Positions 26,970-35,966 are shown, numbered from the stretch's first letter. The stretch is DNA of 64,000 nt from an uncultured Eubacteriales bacterium (GCA_934479825.1 CAKSOW010000002.1:62001-126000); one strand, 5' to 3'. Program-made: numbers and translations. The notes: generated by a model not told the origin, from the letters alone.

Positions 26970-27998
26970 TTACCGGTTCATTTCATCCTGTCTGCCGGTA
27001 GCCTTGTGGGATTGGATAACCCCTAAGATCTCATCGATACTGCTGGCCGCCATATCTCCGAGCACAGTGTTCTTGACGGCTGACGAAGCGTTTCCGATTT
27101 CGAGCGCCTTTTGAATATCGCCCGTCTTGATCAACCCATACAGCACACCCGAAAGATACGCGTCGCCGCTGCCGATACGGTCAATGACTTCAATGTTTTC
27201 ATAAGGCGCTTCTTCATAGAATCGGCCGTCATAATAGATTTTTGAGCCGAAATTATGCCGCATGGGCGAAATCACCTCACGGCGCGTGGTCGCGACCAAG
27301 GAACAGCCGTAATCGACGGTATAGGCTTTCATGATCTCTTCCAGCGTGCCGGTACGTCTCAACATCCGGCGCGAAGTCTCTTCCGATACAAAAAGAAAAT
27401 CCACATACGGGAAAACGCCTTCGATGACCTTGCGTGCCTCCTCCTCGCTCCAAAGCGCGGCACGGTAATTGACATCAAACGAAATATAAGCGCCTGCCTC
27501 ATGAAATTTTTTTAGGATTTCCAGCGCTGTTTGTCTTAATGTATCGCTTAGAGCGAGCGTAATACTGCTCATATGAAAAACTTTGGTTTTTCCGTATATA
27601 TCCTCCGGAATATCGGAAAGTTTCAGGGAGCACACCGAAGAACCGGCACGGTCGTAAATGACCGAAGATTTGCGCGGATATGCGCCGCTTTCATAATAGT
27701 AGAGTCCGAGTCTTGCATCGGGGGAATCGTCGTAGACCAAATAATCGTCGCTGACGTTTCCGTAGCGGATCTTATTGCGGACAAAATGTCCGATTTTATT
27801 GTTTGGAATTTTGGTGAGAATAGCGGAACGGGCGCCCAACATGGCAGCGCCCGAAACGACGTTCAATTCACTGCCGCCCACCGTTTTTTCAAATGTTTCG
27901 CTTTGGCTGATTTTTTCTTTTCCCTGCGGCGAAAGACGTAACATGACTTCACCGAGCCCAATCAAATCAAAATCTGTATTCTGTTTAAAGTTAAGCAT
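26970..27998 (-). CDS. PfkB family sugar kinase (2-keto-3-deoxygluconate kinase-like)
   Basis: A 342-residue ribokinase-family enzyme that phosphorylates a sugar or sugar acid with ATP. Visible marks are GLGEVMLRLSP at the N-terminus, VGGSELNVVSGAAMLG, and the catalytic/anion-hole motif DRIGSGDAYLSG with the general-base Asp. The N-terminus resembles KDG kinases, and the facing dehydratase gene supports that. ATG 27998 is chosen because AAGGG lies 9 nt upstream; an ATG at 28007 is too close to it. Confidence 0.86.
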   Translation of the reverse strand: MLNFKQNTDFDLIGLGEVMLRLSPQGKEKISQSETFEKTVGGSELNVVSGAAMLGARSAILTKIPNNKIGHFVRNKIRYGNVSDDYLVYDDSPDARLGLYYYESGAYPRKSSVIYDRAGSSVCSLKLSDIPEDIYGKTKVFHMSSITLALSDTLRQTALEILKKFHEAGAYISFDVNYRAALWSEEEARKVIEGVFPYVDFLFVSEETSRRMLRRTGTLEEIMKAYTVDYGCSLVATTRREVISPMRHNFGSKIYYDGRFYEEAPYENIEVIDRIGSGDAYLSGVLYGLIKTGDIQKALEIGNASSAVKNTVLGDMAASSIDEILGVIQSHKATGRQDEMNR

Positions 27999-28028
27999 TG
28001 GTTTCATCCCTTATTCTGTTCTGCATTT

Positions 28029-28057
28029 ATTTTACCATATCAAGCGAAAAATTGCAA
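28029..28057 (-). promoter_or_regulatory. Promoter of the PfkB kinase gene
   Basis: TTGCAA (28052-28057), 17-bp spacer and TAAAAT (28029-28034) with TGG before the -10 box (extended -10), on the minus strand. Confidence 0.7.
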
Positions 28058-28102
28058 CAGGTTACGGAAATTATCCGTCAAAGCCTGCCTTTTTAGGCAA
28101 AC

Positions 28103-28141
28103 ATAAAAGACGCGCGGCGATTTGAACATCAAACCGCCGCG
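28103..28141 (-). terminator. Terminator after the P-II-like gene
   Basis: Arms at 28113-28125 and 28129-28141 form a 13-bp, GC-rich stem with a 3-nt loop. On the minus strand the tail is CGTCTTTTATG. It ends the DUF1538/P-II operon. Confidence 0.75.
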
Positions 28142-28173
28142 CCACTCTGTAAAATCTCTTTGTTAAGCTTTTA

Positions 28174-28881
28174 TTATTCCTTATCCATGACACTGCACAG
28201 ACCGACTACATCCTCCACCGGCAGCGAGAACACTGCCGCACGCGCGTCCGTTGCAGGTCCGGCCTTTTCGATAACCGCGCGCATGATAGCGTCTTTATCC
28301 GAACGGCGCGTCACGATATAAATCATCTCTTTTTCTGCGGCAATCGATACGCCGAAGAATTTTGCCGTAAACTCAGTGGCCGTTCCCTTGGCATGCACCA
28401 CTGTTCCGCCGCCTGCCCCTGCTTCGCGTGCGGCGTCCATAACCATATCCGAACAACCTTTTTCGGCAATTACGGTAATTAAAGCATAAGAAAAATCTTT
28501 CTGTTCTTTCATCTCATTCACCTCATTCGATTCTTCGGACGGTTCATCCTGACCCTCCGCAAGATACATTAAACTGGCATTTCCGGCAATACTTCCGACC
28601 GGCACGGTAATGGCAATGCCCGTACCCGGAAGATTGATGCCCATTTTGCTTACAAGGCCCTGTAAAAGCTTGCGCGCCCGCCGGGAGGACACAAGCGACG
28701 TAAGCAAAACTTTTTCATTGCGTTCCAAGCCCAGATAGTCAAGCATGCTTTTGGACGCAGTGCCTAAGCACAGCGTCGAGAACACGGCATTGACGCCGTT
28801 TTTCTTGTAATAATCCAGATAGGATTCTTCAAATTCGCGCCCGAGAATATTGATAAGCAGGCTGAATTTTCCCATAGTCAT
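28174..28881 (-). CDS. Tandem P-II-like regulatory protein
   Basis: A 235-residue cytoplasmic protein made of two ferredoxin-like P-II-type modules (about 1-105 and 125-235) joined by a Glu/Ser-rich linker. The second module has the T-loop region AREAGAGGGTVVHAKGT and the IYIVTRRSDKDAIMRAV strand-helix pair. It is encoded 54 bp downstream of a DUF1538 membrane protein, the common setting for this family. It probably gates or senses that transporter through a small ligand. Tandem rather than trimeric single modules is noteworthy. The ligand is unknown. Confidence 0.8.
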   Translation of the reverse strand: MTMGKFSLLINILGREFEESYLDYYKKNGVNAVFSTLCLGTASKSMLDYLGLERNEKVLLTSLVSSRRARKLLQGLVSKMGINLPGTGIAITVPVGSIAGNASLMYLAEGQDEPSEESNEVNEMKEQKDFSYALITVIAEKGCSDMVMDAAREAGAGGGTVVHAKGTATEFTAKFFGVSIAAEKEMIYIVTRRSDKDAIMRAVIEKAGPATDARAAVFSLPVEDVVGLCSVMDKE

Positions 28882-28935
28882 AACGATTTCCTTTCAGATC
28901 CAAAGCCGTCATACGGCTGTTTTAAAATGAAAAGT

Positions 28936-30468
28936 CTATTCAATGATGTCGCTGTCGCTAAGTTCTTTCTTAATGAGCGCCGCACGCTGCTTTTCGTTGG
29001 CACGTTCCTTGAACTTAAAGCAAAGACCCAAAATCTGTATCGTAACAAGCGGCGTCATAGCAACCATCGCGACCACGCCGAACGCAAACGTCACGACGTC
29101 TCTGCCGCAGCTGACGCTCGCGCCCATGGCAAGCGGCAAAAGGAAAGTTGCCGTCATCGGACCGGAAGCAACGCCGCCCGAGTCAAAGGCGATGGCCGTG
29201 AAAATCGGCGGCACAAAAAACGAGAGCACGATTGCTATCAAATAGCCCGGAATGAGTAAATACATGATCGGAATTCCGGCGACAATTCTTAACATCGACA
29301 AACCGACCGAAACCGCAACACCAATCGAAAGGCTGGTAGTCAGCGCTTTTTTCGGAATTGTACCGGAGGTCATTTCATACACCTGCTTGTTGAGAACATG
29401 CACAGCCGGTTCTGCCGTAACGATAAAATAACCGATAAGCATACCGATCGGCACCAAAATCCAGTTGTATTCTAACGCACCCAGCTGACGGCCAATATAG
29501 TTACCGACCGGCATAAACCCGACGTTGACGCCGGTTAAAAACAGCACAAGTCCGGCGTATGTATAGAAAAAGCCGACGCCGATACGGATAAGATTGTCTT
29601 TTTTCAAGTGAAGCACAGCAAGCTGGAACACCAAAAAGAACAGCATGATCGGAAGTAATGCCACGGTCACCTCGGAAAGGTAATCCGGTATTGCTTCGGA
29701 AAACAGACGCCAAAGATCGCGCGAATCGGCAATCTGAGGGATTTCCACCGGCGTATAACTGCTCTCTCCCGGATTGAACAGCATCCCGAGAATGAGAACG
29801 GCAATAATCGGGCCGACCGAACACAGTGCAACAAGACCGAAACTGTCATTTTCCGCATTTTTATCGGCACGGATACTGGATACACCCACGCCAAGCGCCA
29901 TGATAAACGGAACGGTCATCGGACCGGTCGTGACGCCGCCGGAATCGAATGCAACCGACAAAAATTCTTTCGGCACAAAGAAAGCAAGGCCAAAGACAAT
30001 CGCATAAAAGACAATGAGCATATACGACAGCCGCAGACCGAATACGATACGTAACATCGCAATCACCAAGAACACCCCGACGCCTGCCGCCACCGAAAAC
30101 ACAATGACCTGATTCGGAATATTCGGCACTTGCTCGGCAAGCACCTGCAAATCCGGTTCGGAAATGGTGACGAGCGCGCCGACAAGCAGGCTGACCAAAA
30201 CAATCAGCCAGAGTTTGCGGGACTTTGTGACGGCTGAACCGATATGTTCACCGACCGGCGTCATGGAAAGGTCCGTACCGAGCGTAAAAAGTCCCATGCC
30301 CAAAACCAACATGACCGCGCCCACCACAAAGGCCATCAAGAGATCCGTAGGAACGGATATCACGGAAAAGCACAGAATGAAAACGATTGCGGTGATCGGC
30401 AGAACCGAACCAAGGGATTCTTTTAATTTGTTTAAGAGAATGGTTCGTGTGCGAAAGATCAAGCGCAT
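28936..30468 (-). CDS. DUF1538 family membrane protein, duplicated form
   Basis: A 510-residue polytopic membrane protein with two homologous halves (about 1-245 and 250-500). Repeated motifs include SEPDLQVLAEQVP versus AEPAVHVLNKQV, and SVAFDSGGVTTGPMTVPF versus AIAFDSGGVASGPMTATF. DUF1538 proteins have been reported as cation/proton antiporters in Halomonas, where the two halves are separate genes; I recall this rather than see it. The P-II-like gene that follows is probably its regulator. GGAGG precedes the ATG. Confidence 0.85.
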   Translation of the reverse strand: MRLIFRTRTILLNKLKESLGSVLPITAIVFILCFSVISVPTDLLMAFVVGAVMLVLGMGLFTLGTDLSMTPVGEHIGSAVTKSRKLWLIVLVSLLVGALVTISEPDLQVLAEQVPNIPNQVIVFSVAAGVGVFLVIAMLRIVFGLRLSYMLIVFYAIVFGLAFFVPKEFLSVAFDSGGVTTGPMTVPFIMALGVGVSSIRADKNAENDSFGLVALCSVGPIIAVLILGMLFNPGESSYTPVEIPQIADSRDLWRLFSEAIPDYLSEVTVALLPIMLFFLVFQLAVLHLKKDNLIRIGVGFFYTYAGLVLFLTGVNVGFMPVGNYIGRQLGALEYNWILVPIGMLIGYFIVTAEPAVHVLNKQVYEMTSGTIPKKALTTSLSIGVAVSVGLSMLRIVAGIPIMYLLIPGYLIAIVLSFFVPPIFTAIAFDSGGVASGPMTATFLLPLAMGASVSCGRDVVTFAFGVVAMVAMTPLVTIQILGLCFKFKERANEKQRAALIKKELSDSDIIE

Positions 30469-30497
30469 GACCTCCTTCTTAAAAAAGTATCATATTT

Positions 30498-30526
30498 ATT
30501 ATATAATATATTTTTGCTTTTGGCAA
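30498..30526 (-). promoter_or_regulatory. Promoter of the DUF1538/P-II operon
   Basis: TTGCCA (30521-30526), 17-bp spacer, TATAAT (30498-30503) on the minus strand, just upstream of the DUF1538 start. Confidence 0.75.
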
Positions 30527-30561
30527 GAATATCCGGAAAAATATTTTCTGCTTTTAAAAAA

Positions 30562-30602
30562 AAACTCAAAAAAACGCTCCGCAAGTCAAAAACCTGCGGA
30601 GC
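30562..30602 (-). terminator. Terminator of the microcompartment operon
   Basis: GCTCCGCA (30576-30583) pairs with TGCGGAGC (30595-30602). On the minus strand a U-rich tract follows. It lies 22 bp after the Fe-alcohol dehydrogenase stop codon. Confidence 0.8.
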
Positions 30603-30624
30603 ATTTCCCCTTTTGTCAGCAAAA

Positions 30625-31764
30625 TCAGAATTTTGCAATTTTTTCAAGAATACCTTCAACATCCTTCGGCGAAGCCTTACGCGGATTGGTCGCGGTGCAG
30701 GCATCGTTTAAGGCGCTTTCGATGATAAAACCTTTGACTTTCTCGTACTGCGACTTGGTAACACCTGCGTCGCCGAGCGTAGTCGGGATTTTTAAGATGC
30801 GCTGAAATTCCTTGATACGCTGAATCATGTTGCGCACTCCGATATCCGGGCTGTTCGCCGGGTATCCGAGACGACGTGCTAACATTTCTAACTTATCCGC
30901 TGTCTTACAGTCGTTTTTAACGCAGAATTTGATATCCAATTCCGCATTGAAATACAGCACATGCGGCAAAATCATAGCGTTGGCTCTGCCGTGCGGAATG
31001 TGGAACTGTGCGCCGAGCGCATGGGCGATACCATGGTTGATGCCAAGGCTGACTTCGTTGAAGGCAATACCAGCCAAACAAGACGCCGTGTGCATCTTGG
31101 CACGCGCCTCCAAGTCCGCGCCGTTCTTATAAACGGCAACCAAATTATCCGCAACGAGTTCTACGGCTTTTTCCGCAAGCGCGTCGGAAAAATCATTGGC
31201 TTCGGTGGAAATATAGGCTTCCAAGGCATGCGTCAACACGTCAAAACCGGTGTCAGCCGTAATAGCCGGGGGCACACTTTTTACAAGCTCTGCATCAAGG
31301 ACAGCAATTTCAGGGAGCATGCTTTCGTCCACAAGCGGAATCTTCTTTCCGGCCGCAGTATCGGTAATGACCGAAAACTGTGTAACCTCCGAGCCGGTAC
31401 CGCTGGTTGTGGGAATCGCGATCAGCTTGATGTTCTTTCCGTAATGCTCACGGATGATCATTAACGTGGATTTTGCCGCGTCGATCGAACTTCCGCCGCC
31501 AAGAGCAAAAACCGTGTCGGCATTCACGTCCATCACGAATTTCACGGCTTTGGAAATTAATTCGACCGGCGGGTCGGGTTTCACGTCGGAAAACACGGAA
31601 ATCTTTTTGCAGGCTGTCATATAATTCTTCACGGCGTCAGCCGTTCCGGAAGTAACCATAAACGCGTCGGTAAAAAGCACGGCGCTGTCACTTGCGATAT
31701 TTTTTAAAACGCCCAAGGCATCGTTTCCGAAAATAATATCCGTTTTCAGTTTGAATCGTTTCAT
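30625..31764 (-). CDS. Iron-containing alcohol dehydrogenase (PduQ-like)
   Basis: A 379-residue group III alcohol dehydrogenase expected to reduce propionaldehyde to propanol, or lactaldehyde to 1,2-propanediol, with NADH. Marks are the dinucleotide-binding GGGSSIDAAK, the PTTSGTGSEVTQFSVI block, and the iron ligands in DVLTHALEAYIS, GINHGIAHALGAQFHIPHG. No encapsulation peptide is visible at either end. It is the last gene of the microcompartment operon, 114 bp after the DeoR gene. PduQ recycles NAD+ in Pdu compartments; here it would be one of two alcohol dehydrogenases. Confidence 0.88.
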   Translation of the reverse strand: MKRFKLKTDIIFGNDALGVLKNIASDSAVLFTDAFMVTSGTADAVKNYMTACKKISVFSDVKPDPPVELISKAVKFVMDVNADTVFALGGGSSIDAAKSTLMIIREHYGKNIKLIAIPTTSGTGSEVTQFSVITDTAAGKKIPLVDESMLPEIAVLDAELVKSVPPAITADTGFDVLTHALEAYISTEANDFSDALAEKAVELVADNLVAVYKNGADLEARAKMHTASCLAGIAFNEVSLGINHGIAHALGAQFHIPHGRANAMILPHVLYFNAELDIKFCVKNDCKTADKLEMLARRLGYPANSPDIGVRNMIQRIKEFQRILKIPTTLGDAGVTKSQYEKVKGFIIESALNDACTATNPRKASPKDVEGILEKIAKF

Positions 31765-31878
31765 AGGTTATCCTTTCATACTAAGGGGCAGGCGCTCATT
31801 CTGCAAACTGACACAATTTTAACGAGCGTCGGGAAAATGTGGCTTTCGCCATGACAAAGCAAAGCGAAAGCGATATAG

Positions 31879-32637
31879 TTAATAATACAGTTCGACGTTG
31901 TTGCCGGCAAGGTATGTTTTCCATTCTTCGGAAGGTTCGGTATCCGTGACGACCGCATGGATATCCGAAATTTCCGCAAAACGGACAAACGAGGTCTTAT
32001 CAAATTTTGTGTTATCGACGGCCAAATAGATTTTCTTTGCCGAGCGGATAAAGGCTTTCTTGATCTGCGCATTATAATCGCGCGTATCGGTAACGCCTTT
32101 TTGCATATCGAAACCTTTGCAGGACAAAACGGCAAGATCAACGTTATATTCGTCGATCACACTCTCCGCCTGACGACCGGCAAACGACAATCCGTTGCGG
32201 ACAAACTCGCCGCCGGTGGAGATAACGCGCCAATCGCTTTTCTGGGGGATTTCAAGTAAAATTTCGATTGAATTGGTAATTAACGTAATATTGCTTTTTT
32301 CGGCAATGCTTTTCACCGTGAAAAGCGCAGTTGTGCTGGAATCAAGCAAGATATAATCGCCGTCTTTGATAAGACCGCCGATAATGTCGGCAATGTACTT
32401 TTTGCCTTCGACATTAGTCTGCTTTCTCACGGTAAACGGGAGATCCACGTTTAAACTGTCGTTTTTGACTGCGCCGCCATAAGTTTTTTTGGCAAGGCCG
32501 TCTTTTTCGAGTTTATCAAGATCGCGTCTTATTGTTTCTTCCGTCACGTTATAGAATTCGGCCAAATCACCTACGATGACTTTGCCTTCAAGCGTCAGCT
32601 TGGTAAGGATCTCGTTTCTTCTTTCAATAGGAAGCAT
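31879..32637 (-). CDS. DeoR family transcriptional regulator
   Basis: A 252-residue regulator. The N-terminal winged helix reads RRNEILTKLTLEGKVIVGDL, then VTEETIRRDLDKLEKDGLAKKTYGGA. The C-terminal sugar-phosphate sensor has the DSSTTALF phosphate loop and AVDNTKFDKTSFV. DeoR proteins typically respond to phosphorylated sugars; here fuculose- or rhamnulose-phosphate or DHAP is plausible. ATG 32637 is preceded by GGAGGA. It lies inside the microcompartment operon and is the best candidate to bind the repeats upstream of the two promoters at 38.7 and 43.1 kb. Confidence 0.9.
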   Translation of the reverse strand: MLPIERRNEILTKLTLEGKVIVGDLAEFYNVTEETIRRDLDKLEKDGLAKKTYGGAVKNDSLNVDLPFTVRKQTNVEGKKYIADIIGGLIKDGDYILLDSSTTALFTVKSIAEKSNITLITNSIEILLEIPQKSDWRVISTGGEFVRNGLSFAGRQAESVIDEYNVDLAVLSCKGFDMQKGVTDTRDYNAQIKKAFIRSAKKIYLAVDNTKFDKTSFVRFAEISDIHAVVTDTEPSEEWKTYLAGNNVELYY

Positions 32638-32667
32638 GATTCCTCCGCTACACAAACGTTTTATTTT

Positions 32668-33216
32668 TTAGAGAATGCTGTCCCAAAGACGTTTATCGGG
32701 ATTGGGGATGACCGAAGTATCAAGAAGCATTCCCTCATCGCCTACTACCACTTTTGCACGTTCAATTGCCGCCGTGACCGACGCAACCGTACCGGTAATG
32801 AGCATATAGCTCTTGCCGCACATACCTCTTGCAATACGAAGTTCGATCAATTTCACTTCGGACGCCTTGGCAGCCGTATCAGCGGCTACGATAATCGAGG
32901 GTGCTGAGAAAGTTTCGAGAACGCCGAGCGACTTTGCATCGCCGATCTCGCCGCCTCCGTAAATCGCTGAGAAAATGTCCTCATGCGGATTACCGAGAAC
33001 AAAAGAATCCGAAAGCTGTTCGGGGAATTTGACCTTGACAGCGTCGATAGAAGCTTTGACAGCACTGAGTTCGCCGGTCACAAGCACGATATACTTGCCC
33101 GGGCAGACGGTAGACGCTTGAATGACTTCAATCTCCGCCGTCTTAATCATGGTATCCGCGGCGGTCATACCGGCGGAAACCGTTTTATATTCAACCATTC
33201 CGATGGCTTTGCTCAT
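32668..33216 (-). CDS. pduT: Tandem-BMC shell protein, PduT type
   Basis: A 182-residue shell trimer protein with two BMC domains (about 3-85 and 94-172). Cys38 in STVCPGK falls exactly at the pore position where PduT binds a 4Fe-4S cluster, so this protein can carry electrons across the shell. It is encoded directly downstream of the PduS-like gene, its known partner. AGGAGG-type ribosome-binding site upstream of ATG 33216. Confidence 0.92.
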   Translation of the reverse strand: MSKAIGMVEYKTVSAGMTAADTMIKTAEIEVIQASTVCPGKYIVLVTGELSAVKASIDAVKVKFPEQLSDSFVLGNPHEDIFSAIYGGGEIGDAKSLGVLETFSAPSIIVAADTAAKASEVKLIELRIARGMCGKSYMLITGTVASVTAAIERAKVVVGDEGMLLDTSVIPNPDKRLWDSIL

Positions 33217-33232
33217 TTTTCTGTTCCTCCCG

Positions 33233-34564
33233 TTACTTTGCTTCGATCACAACAAACTTATCCGTCACTTCGGTGACAACGCCGTCAATGGAAGCGTGTA
33301 CCGGCAGGCTAAGCGCGTTTTCGGTCGGTGTTCCGACAGTATCTCCCGTTTTCACCGTATCCCCGGTTTTGACACAGGCAACAGCCGGTGCGCCGATACT
33401 CTGGGAGAGCTTAATTTTGACTTTTCCGGTTTCAACGAGCTTTTCATCAAGCGGCGCGGGCAAATCATATTTGGTAAGCCCTAAGCGTGCCGTCAAGCGG
33501 TCAACCGGAACAAGGCGGAATTTACGGGTAGGAGAAACTTCTTTCATCTCAACATTGTCGGGAATCTTAATGCCGTTTTTACGAAGCATACCTTTGGTTG
33601 CCACAATCATACTGCGCGGATTCAATCCCTGACCGCAGGAATACATTTCGCAAAGGCCGCAGGCTGAGCAGAACATGGTGTTCAGATACGGTTTGGTATC
33701 CTTGACTACACCGCTGGTAGCGACCTGCATAAAACGCTGCGGTTCGATCGGATGACCGAGCAGATGACGCGAGCATAAATCCGTACACATGCGGCAATTG
33801 CAACAGACAGACATAGCGCGCTTCATGCTGATGGTGAGCGGCGTAAGGCGTTTCTCGACGATATACTGATGTTTCGGCATGACCAAGATTGCATTGGAAG
33901 TTTTGGTCACGACATCGCTTCTTTGGGTGATGTTGCCGGTCATGGGACCACCGGCGATCAGCACCGGATCTTCGACAGTCGCGCCGCCTGCAAGATCGAT
34001 CAGTTCGCCATATGTAATGCCGAGCGGCGCTTTAAAAGTAGCCGGATGCGCCACTTCACCGCAAATCGTGATGTATTTGTAGGTAACGGGTGCATTTTCT
34101 TTCAGAGCGCGCGCCACATTGAACGCGGTTTCCACGTTGAAAACAGTAACGCCGACGCTGATCGGAATTTTTCCGGGCGGAACGACACGACCCGTCGTTT
34201 CATAAATGGTAACAACCTCGTCGCCCGACGGATAGATCTCCGGAAGAAGTCCGATTTCGGTATTCGGATAAGCCGGAAGAAGTTTATTGACCGCCGCAAC
34301 GGCTTCTTTATAATGCGGTTTTACGGCGATGATGACGCGCGTTGCTTCCACTGCTTCGGCAATGGTTTTGAGTGCGTCCAGAATCGCTTCGGCGTGAAAT
34401 TCGAGAACCTGTCTGTGCAGTTTTAAAAGCGGTTCGCATTCCGCACAGTTAAGGATAATGGTATCCGCCGCCTTGTTGAGCTTGGCGTAGGAGGGAAATC
34501 CCGCGCCGCCCGCGCCTGCAACGCCGGCATTTTTCATAACGAGTGACAGGGCGTTAAAATCCAT
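33233..34564 (-). CDS. pduS: PduS-like RnfC-type electron-transfer flavoprotein
   Basis: A 443-residue protein with an N-terminal glycine-rich NAD(H)-binding motif (AGVAGAGGAGFPSYAKL), an SLBB/soluble-ligand part, two 4Fe-4S motifs (CCNCRMCTDLC and CSACGLCEMYSC) and a C-terminal barrel (GDTVGTPTENALSLPVHAS). In Pdu compartments PduS passes electrons with PduT and was studied as cobalamin reductase. This locus is B12-independent, so a redox-balancing role is more likely. It would shuttle electrons between lumenal NADH and the PduT Fe-S cluster. Confidence 0.92.
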   Translation of the reverse strand: MDFNALSLVMKNAGVAGAGGAGFPSYAKLNKAADTIILNCAECEPLLKLHRQVLEFHAEAILDALKTIAEAVEATRVIIAVKPHYKEAVAAVNKLLPAYPNTEIGLLPEIYPSGDEVVTIYETTGRVVPPGKIPISVGVTVFNVETAFNVARALKENAPVTYKYITICGEVAHPATFKAPLGITYGELIDLAGGATVEDPVLIAGGPMTGNITQRSDVVTKTSNAILVMPKHQYIVEKRLTPLTISMKRAMSVCCNCRMCTDLCSRHLLGHPIEPQRFMQVATSGVVKDTKPYLNTMFCSACGLCEMYSCGQGLNPRSMIVATKGMLRKNGIKIPDNVEMKEVSPTRKFRLVPVDRLTARLGLTKYDLPAPLDEKLVETGKVKIKLSQSIGAPAVACVKTGDTVKTGDTVGTPTENALSLPVHASIDGVVTEVTDKFVVIEAK

Positions 34565-34696
34565 GAAGTATCATTCCTTTTTCGAGACTTGCGATAAGAA
34601 GTTTGCGCGATACGCGCTATCATAAAGAGGACGAAGTCCTGCAAATATTCAAAGTTAAATTGTTTGACTGTTTGTTGTCAGCCGACAGCAAACTTT

Positions 34697-34972
34697 CTAT
34701 TTTTCAAGCTCCTCGGGACAGTCGATAATACCGACAATAGCCGCGTCAACCGGAGCGTTTGAAAGATCACAACCGACGCGCGCCGCGCTGCCGGTAGCGA
34801 CAAGAACCGTTTCGCCGATGCCTGCACCGACGTTATCGATCGCGATAAAACGGGAAGAACCCATATTGCCTTTCAAGCTTTCATGCGGCTCGACAATCAA
34901 GAGTTTCTGTCCGATGAGATTTTCGTTTTTGCGTGTGGAAACAACATGTCCCACCACTTTGCCAATAATCAT
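34697..34972 (-). CDS. BMC-P vertex protein (EutN/CcmL family)
   Basis: A 91-residue pentamer-forming protein that caps the vertices of the microcompartment. Family marks are the start MIIGKVVGHVVSTRK, the GAGIGETVLVATGSAAR turn, and VDAAIVGIID near the C-terminus. Length is typical. It lies after a 230-bp gap that holds a strong hairpin and before PduS. AAGAAAGG precedes the start. Confidence 0.93.
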   Translation of the reverse strand: MIIGKVVGHVVSTRKNENLIGQKLLIVEPHESLKGNMGSSRFIAIDNVGAGIGETVLVATGSAARVGCDLSNAPVDAAIVGIIDCPEELEK

Positions 34973-35148
34973 GCTTTTTCCATGCCTTTCTTCGTGCAGT
35001 CAAAAGAACCGCACCGATACCCACACGCGTTCTGTGAGATTTGGAGTTTTGCTTTACATGGGAGTTAAGCCGCACGACGCATGTTTTGCCCTTGCGGCAT
35101 TAGAATGTCCGTATCCGGAATATTCAAAATCTTTTTGTTTGCTGCTCG

Positions 35149-35176
35149 CCTTGCCGCGGCAAAAGCCGCGGCAAGG
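35149..35176 (-). other. Strong intergenic hairpin downstream of the shell-protein genes
   Basis: CCTTGCCGCGGC (35149-35160) and its exact complement (35165-35176) with a 4-nt loop, located just after the BMC-H genes. There is no U-tract on the minus strand, so it looks like an RNA-stabilising element rather than a terminator. It could keep the two abundant shell-protein messages at higher level than the downstream pentamer. The rest of 34973-35203 has no recognisable gene. Confidence 0.6.
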
Positions 35177-35203
35177 AAAAGGAGTTTCCCCGGAAAAACG
35201 GGA

Positions 35204-35614
35204 TTATTTGAGGACGGGAAGAATCTTTTCCACGTCGTCGTGCGGTCTCGGGATAACGTGCGTTGCGATGATTTCGCCAAGACGCTGAGCAGCCGCGGTG
35301 CCGCTTTCAACGGCGCTCTTGACAGCTCCGACATCGCCTCTGACCATGACGGATACAAGGCCGCTGCCGATTTTTTCGGTGCCGACGAGTTCGACATTTG
35401 CGGCTTTGAGCATTGCATCGGCTGCTTCAATAGCAGCGACCAAGCCTCTTGTTTCGATCATACCTAATGCCTGCTGGTTCATAATCTTTTTCTCCTTAAA
35501 CTGCTTTGTTTCGGTCTTTTTCGTTGCAGTATCTGCGGCAGACGTCTTGACCTCGACCGCAGGGTTTGCGATCACCGTCGATGCGGTTTTTTTCGCATTT
35601 TTTCTCTCTGCCAT
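35204..35614 (-). CDS. BMC-H hexameric shell protein with optional N-terminal extension
   Basis: The BMC domain ([20 protein letters not shown] to [14 protein letters not shown]) makes hexameric facets of the shell. Two in-frame starts are each supported: ATG 35614 with GAGGAA 7 nt upstream gives 136 residues, and ATG 35482 with AAGGAG 8 nt upstream gives the standard 92 residues. The extra 44 residues are rich in Lys, Thr and Ala and look disordered. The core is nearly identical to the neighbouring BMC-H protein, so the pair arose by recent duplication. Both forms may be made. Confidence 0.88.
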   Translation of the reverse strand: MAERKNAKKTASTVIANPAVEVKTSAADTATKKTETKQFKEKKIMNQQALGMIETRGLVAAIEAADAMLKAANVELVGTEKIGSGLVSVMVRGDVGAVKSAVESGTAAAQRLGEIIATHVIPRPHDDVEKILPVLK

Positions 35615-35652
35615 AGTATGTTCCTCAAATTCCGACCATTCCGAATATTTGC

Positions 35653-35928
35653 TTAAAGCTTCGGAAGAATCTTTTCAACGTCGGTGTGAGGTCTCGGAAT
35701 AACGTGCGTTGCAATGATTTCGCCAAGCTTGGAGGCTGCTGCCGTACCGCTTTCAACGGCTGCCTTTACGGCTCCGACATCGCCTCTGACCATGACGGAT
35801 ACAAGACCGCTACCGATCTTTTCTGTACCGATAAGGGTTACTTCTGCTGCTTTTACCATAGCATCTGCTGCTTCAATTGCTGCGGTAAGACCTCTGGTTT
35901 CGATCATACCTAATGCTTCCATAGACAT
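35653..35928 (-). CDS. BMC-H hexameric shell protein (PduA type)
   Basis: A 91-residue single-BMC-domain protein. The start [20 protein letters not shown] and the C-terminal [17 protein letters not shown] are the classic major shell protein pattern. The central pore loop is [13 protein letters not shown], consistent with a small polar pore as in PduA. AAGGAGG precedes the ATG. It is a close paralogue of the next shell gene. Very likely the main facet protein of the compartment. Confidence 0.95.
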   Translation of the reverse strand: MSMEALGMIETRGLTAAIEAADAMVKAAEVTLIGTEKIGSGLVSVMVRGDVGAVKAAVESGTAAASKLGEIIATHVIPRPHTDVEKILPKL

Positions 35929-35966
35929 TGTTTTGTCCTCCTTAAAAAGGTTATATAATTATTTTT

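Noticed and set aside
34973..35203. Search for a remnant of PduL or aldehyde dehydrogenase in the largest gap of the compartment operon
   Set aside because: Only a hairpin and a short frame ending in PDTDILMPQGQNMRRAA were seen; it matches neither family, so I do not call a gene remnant.
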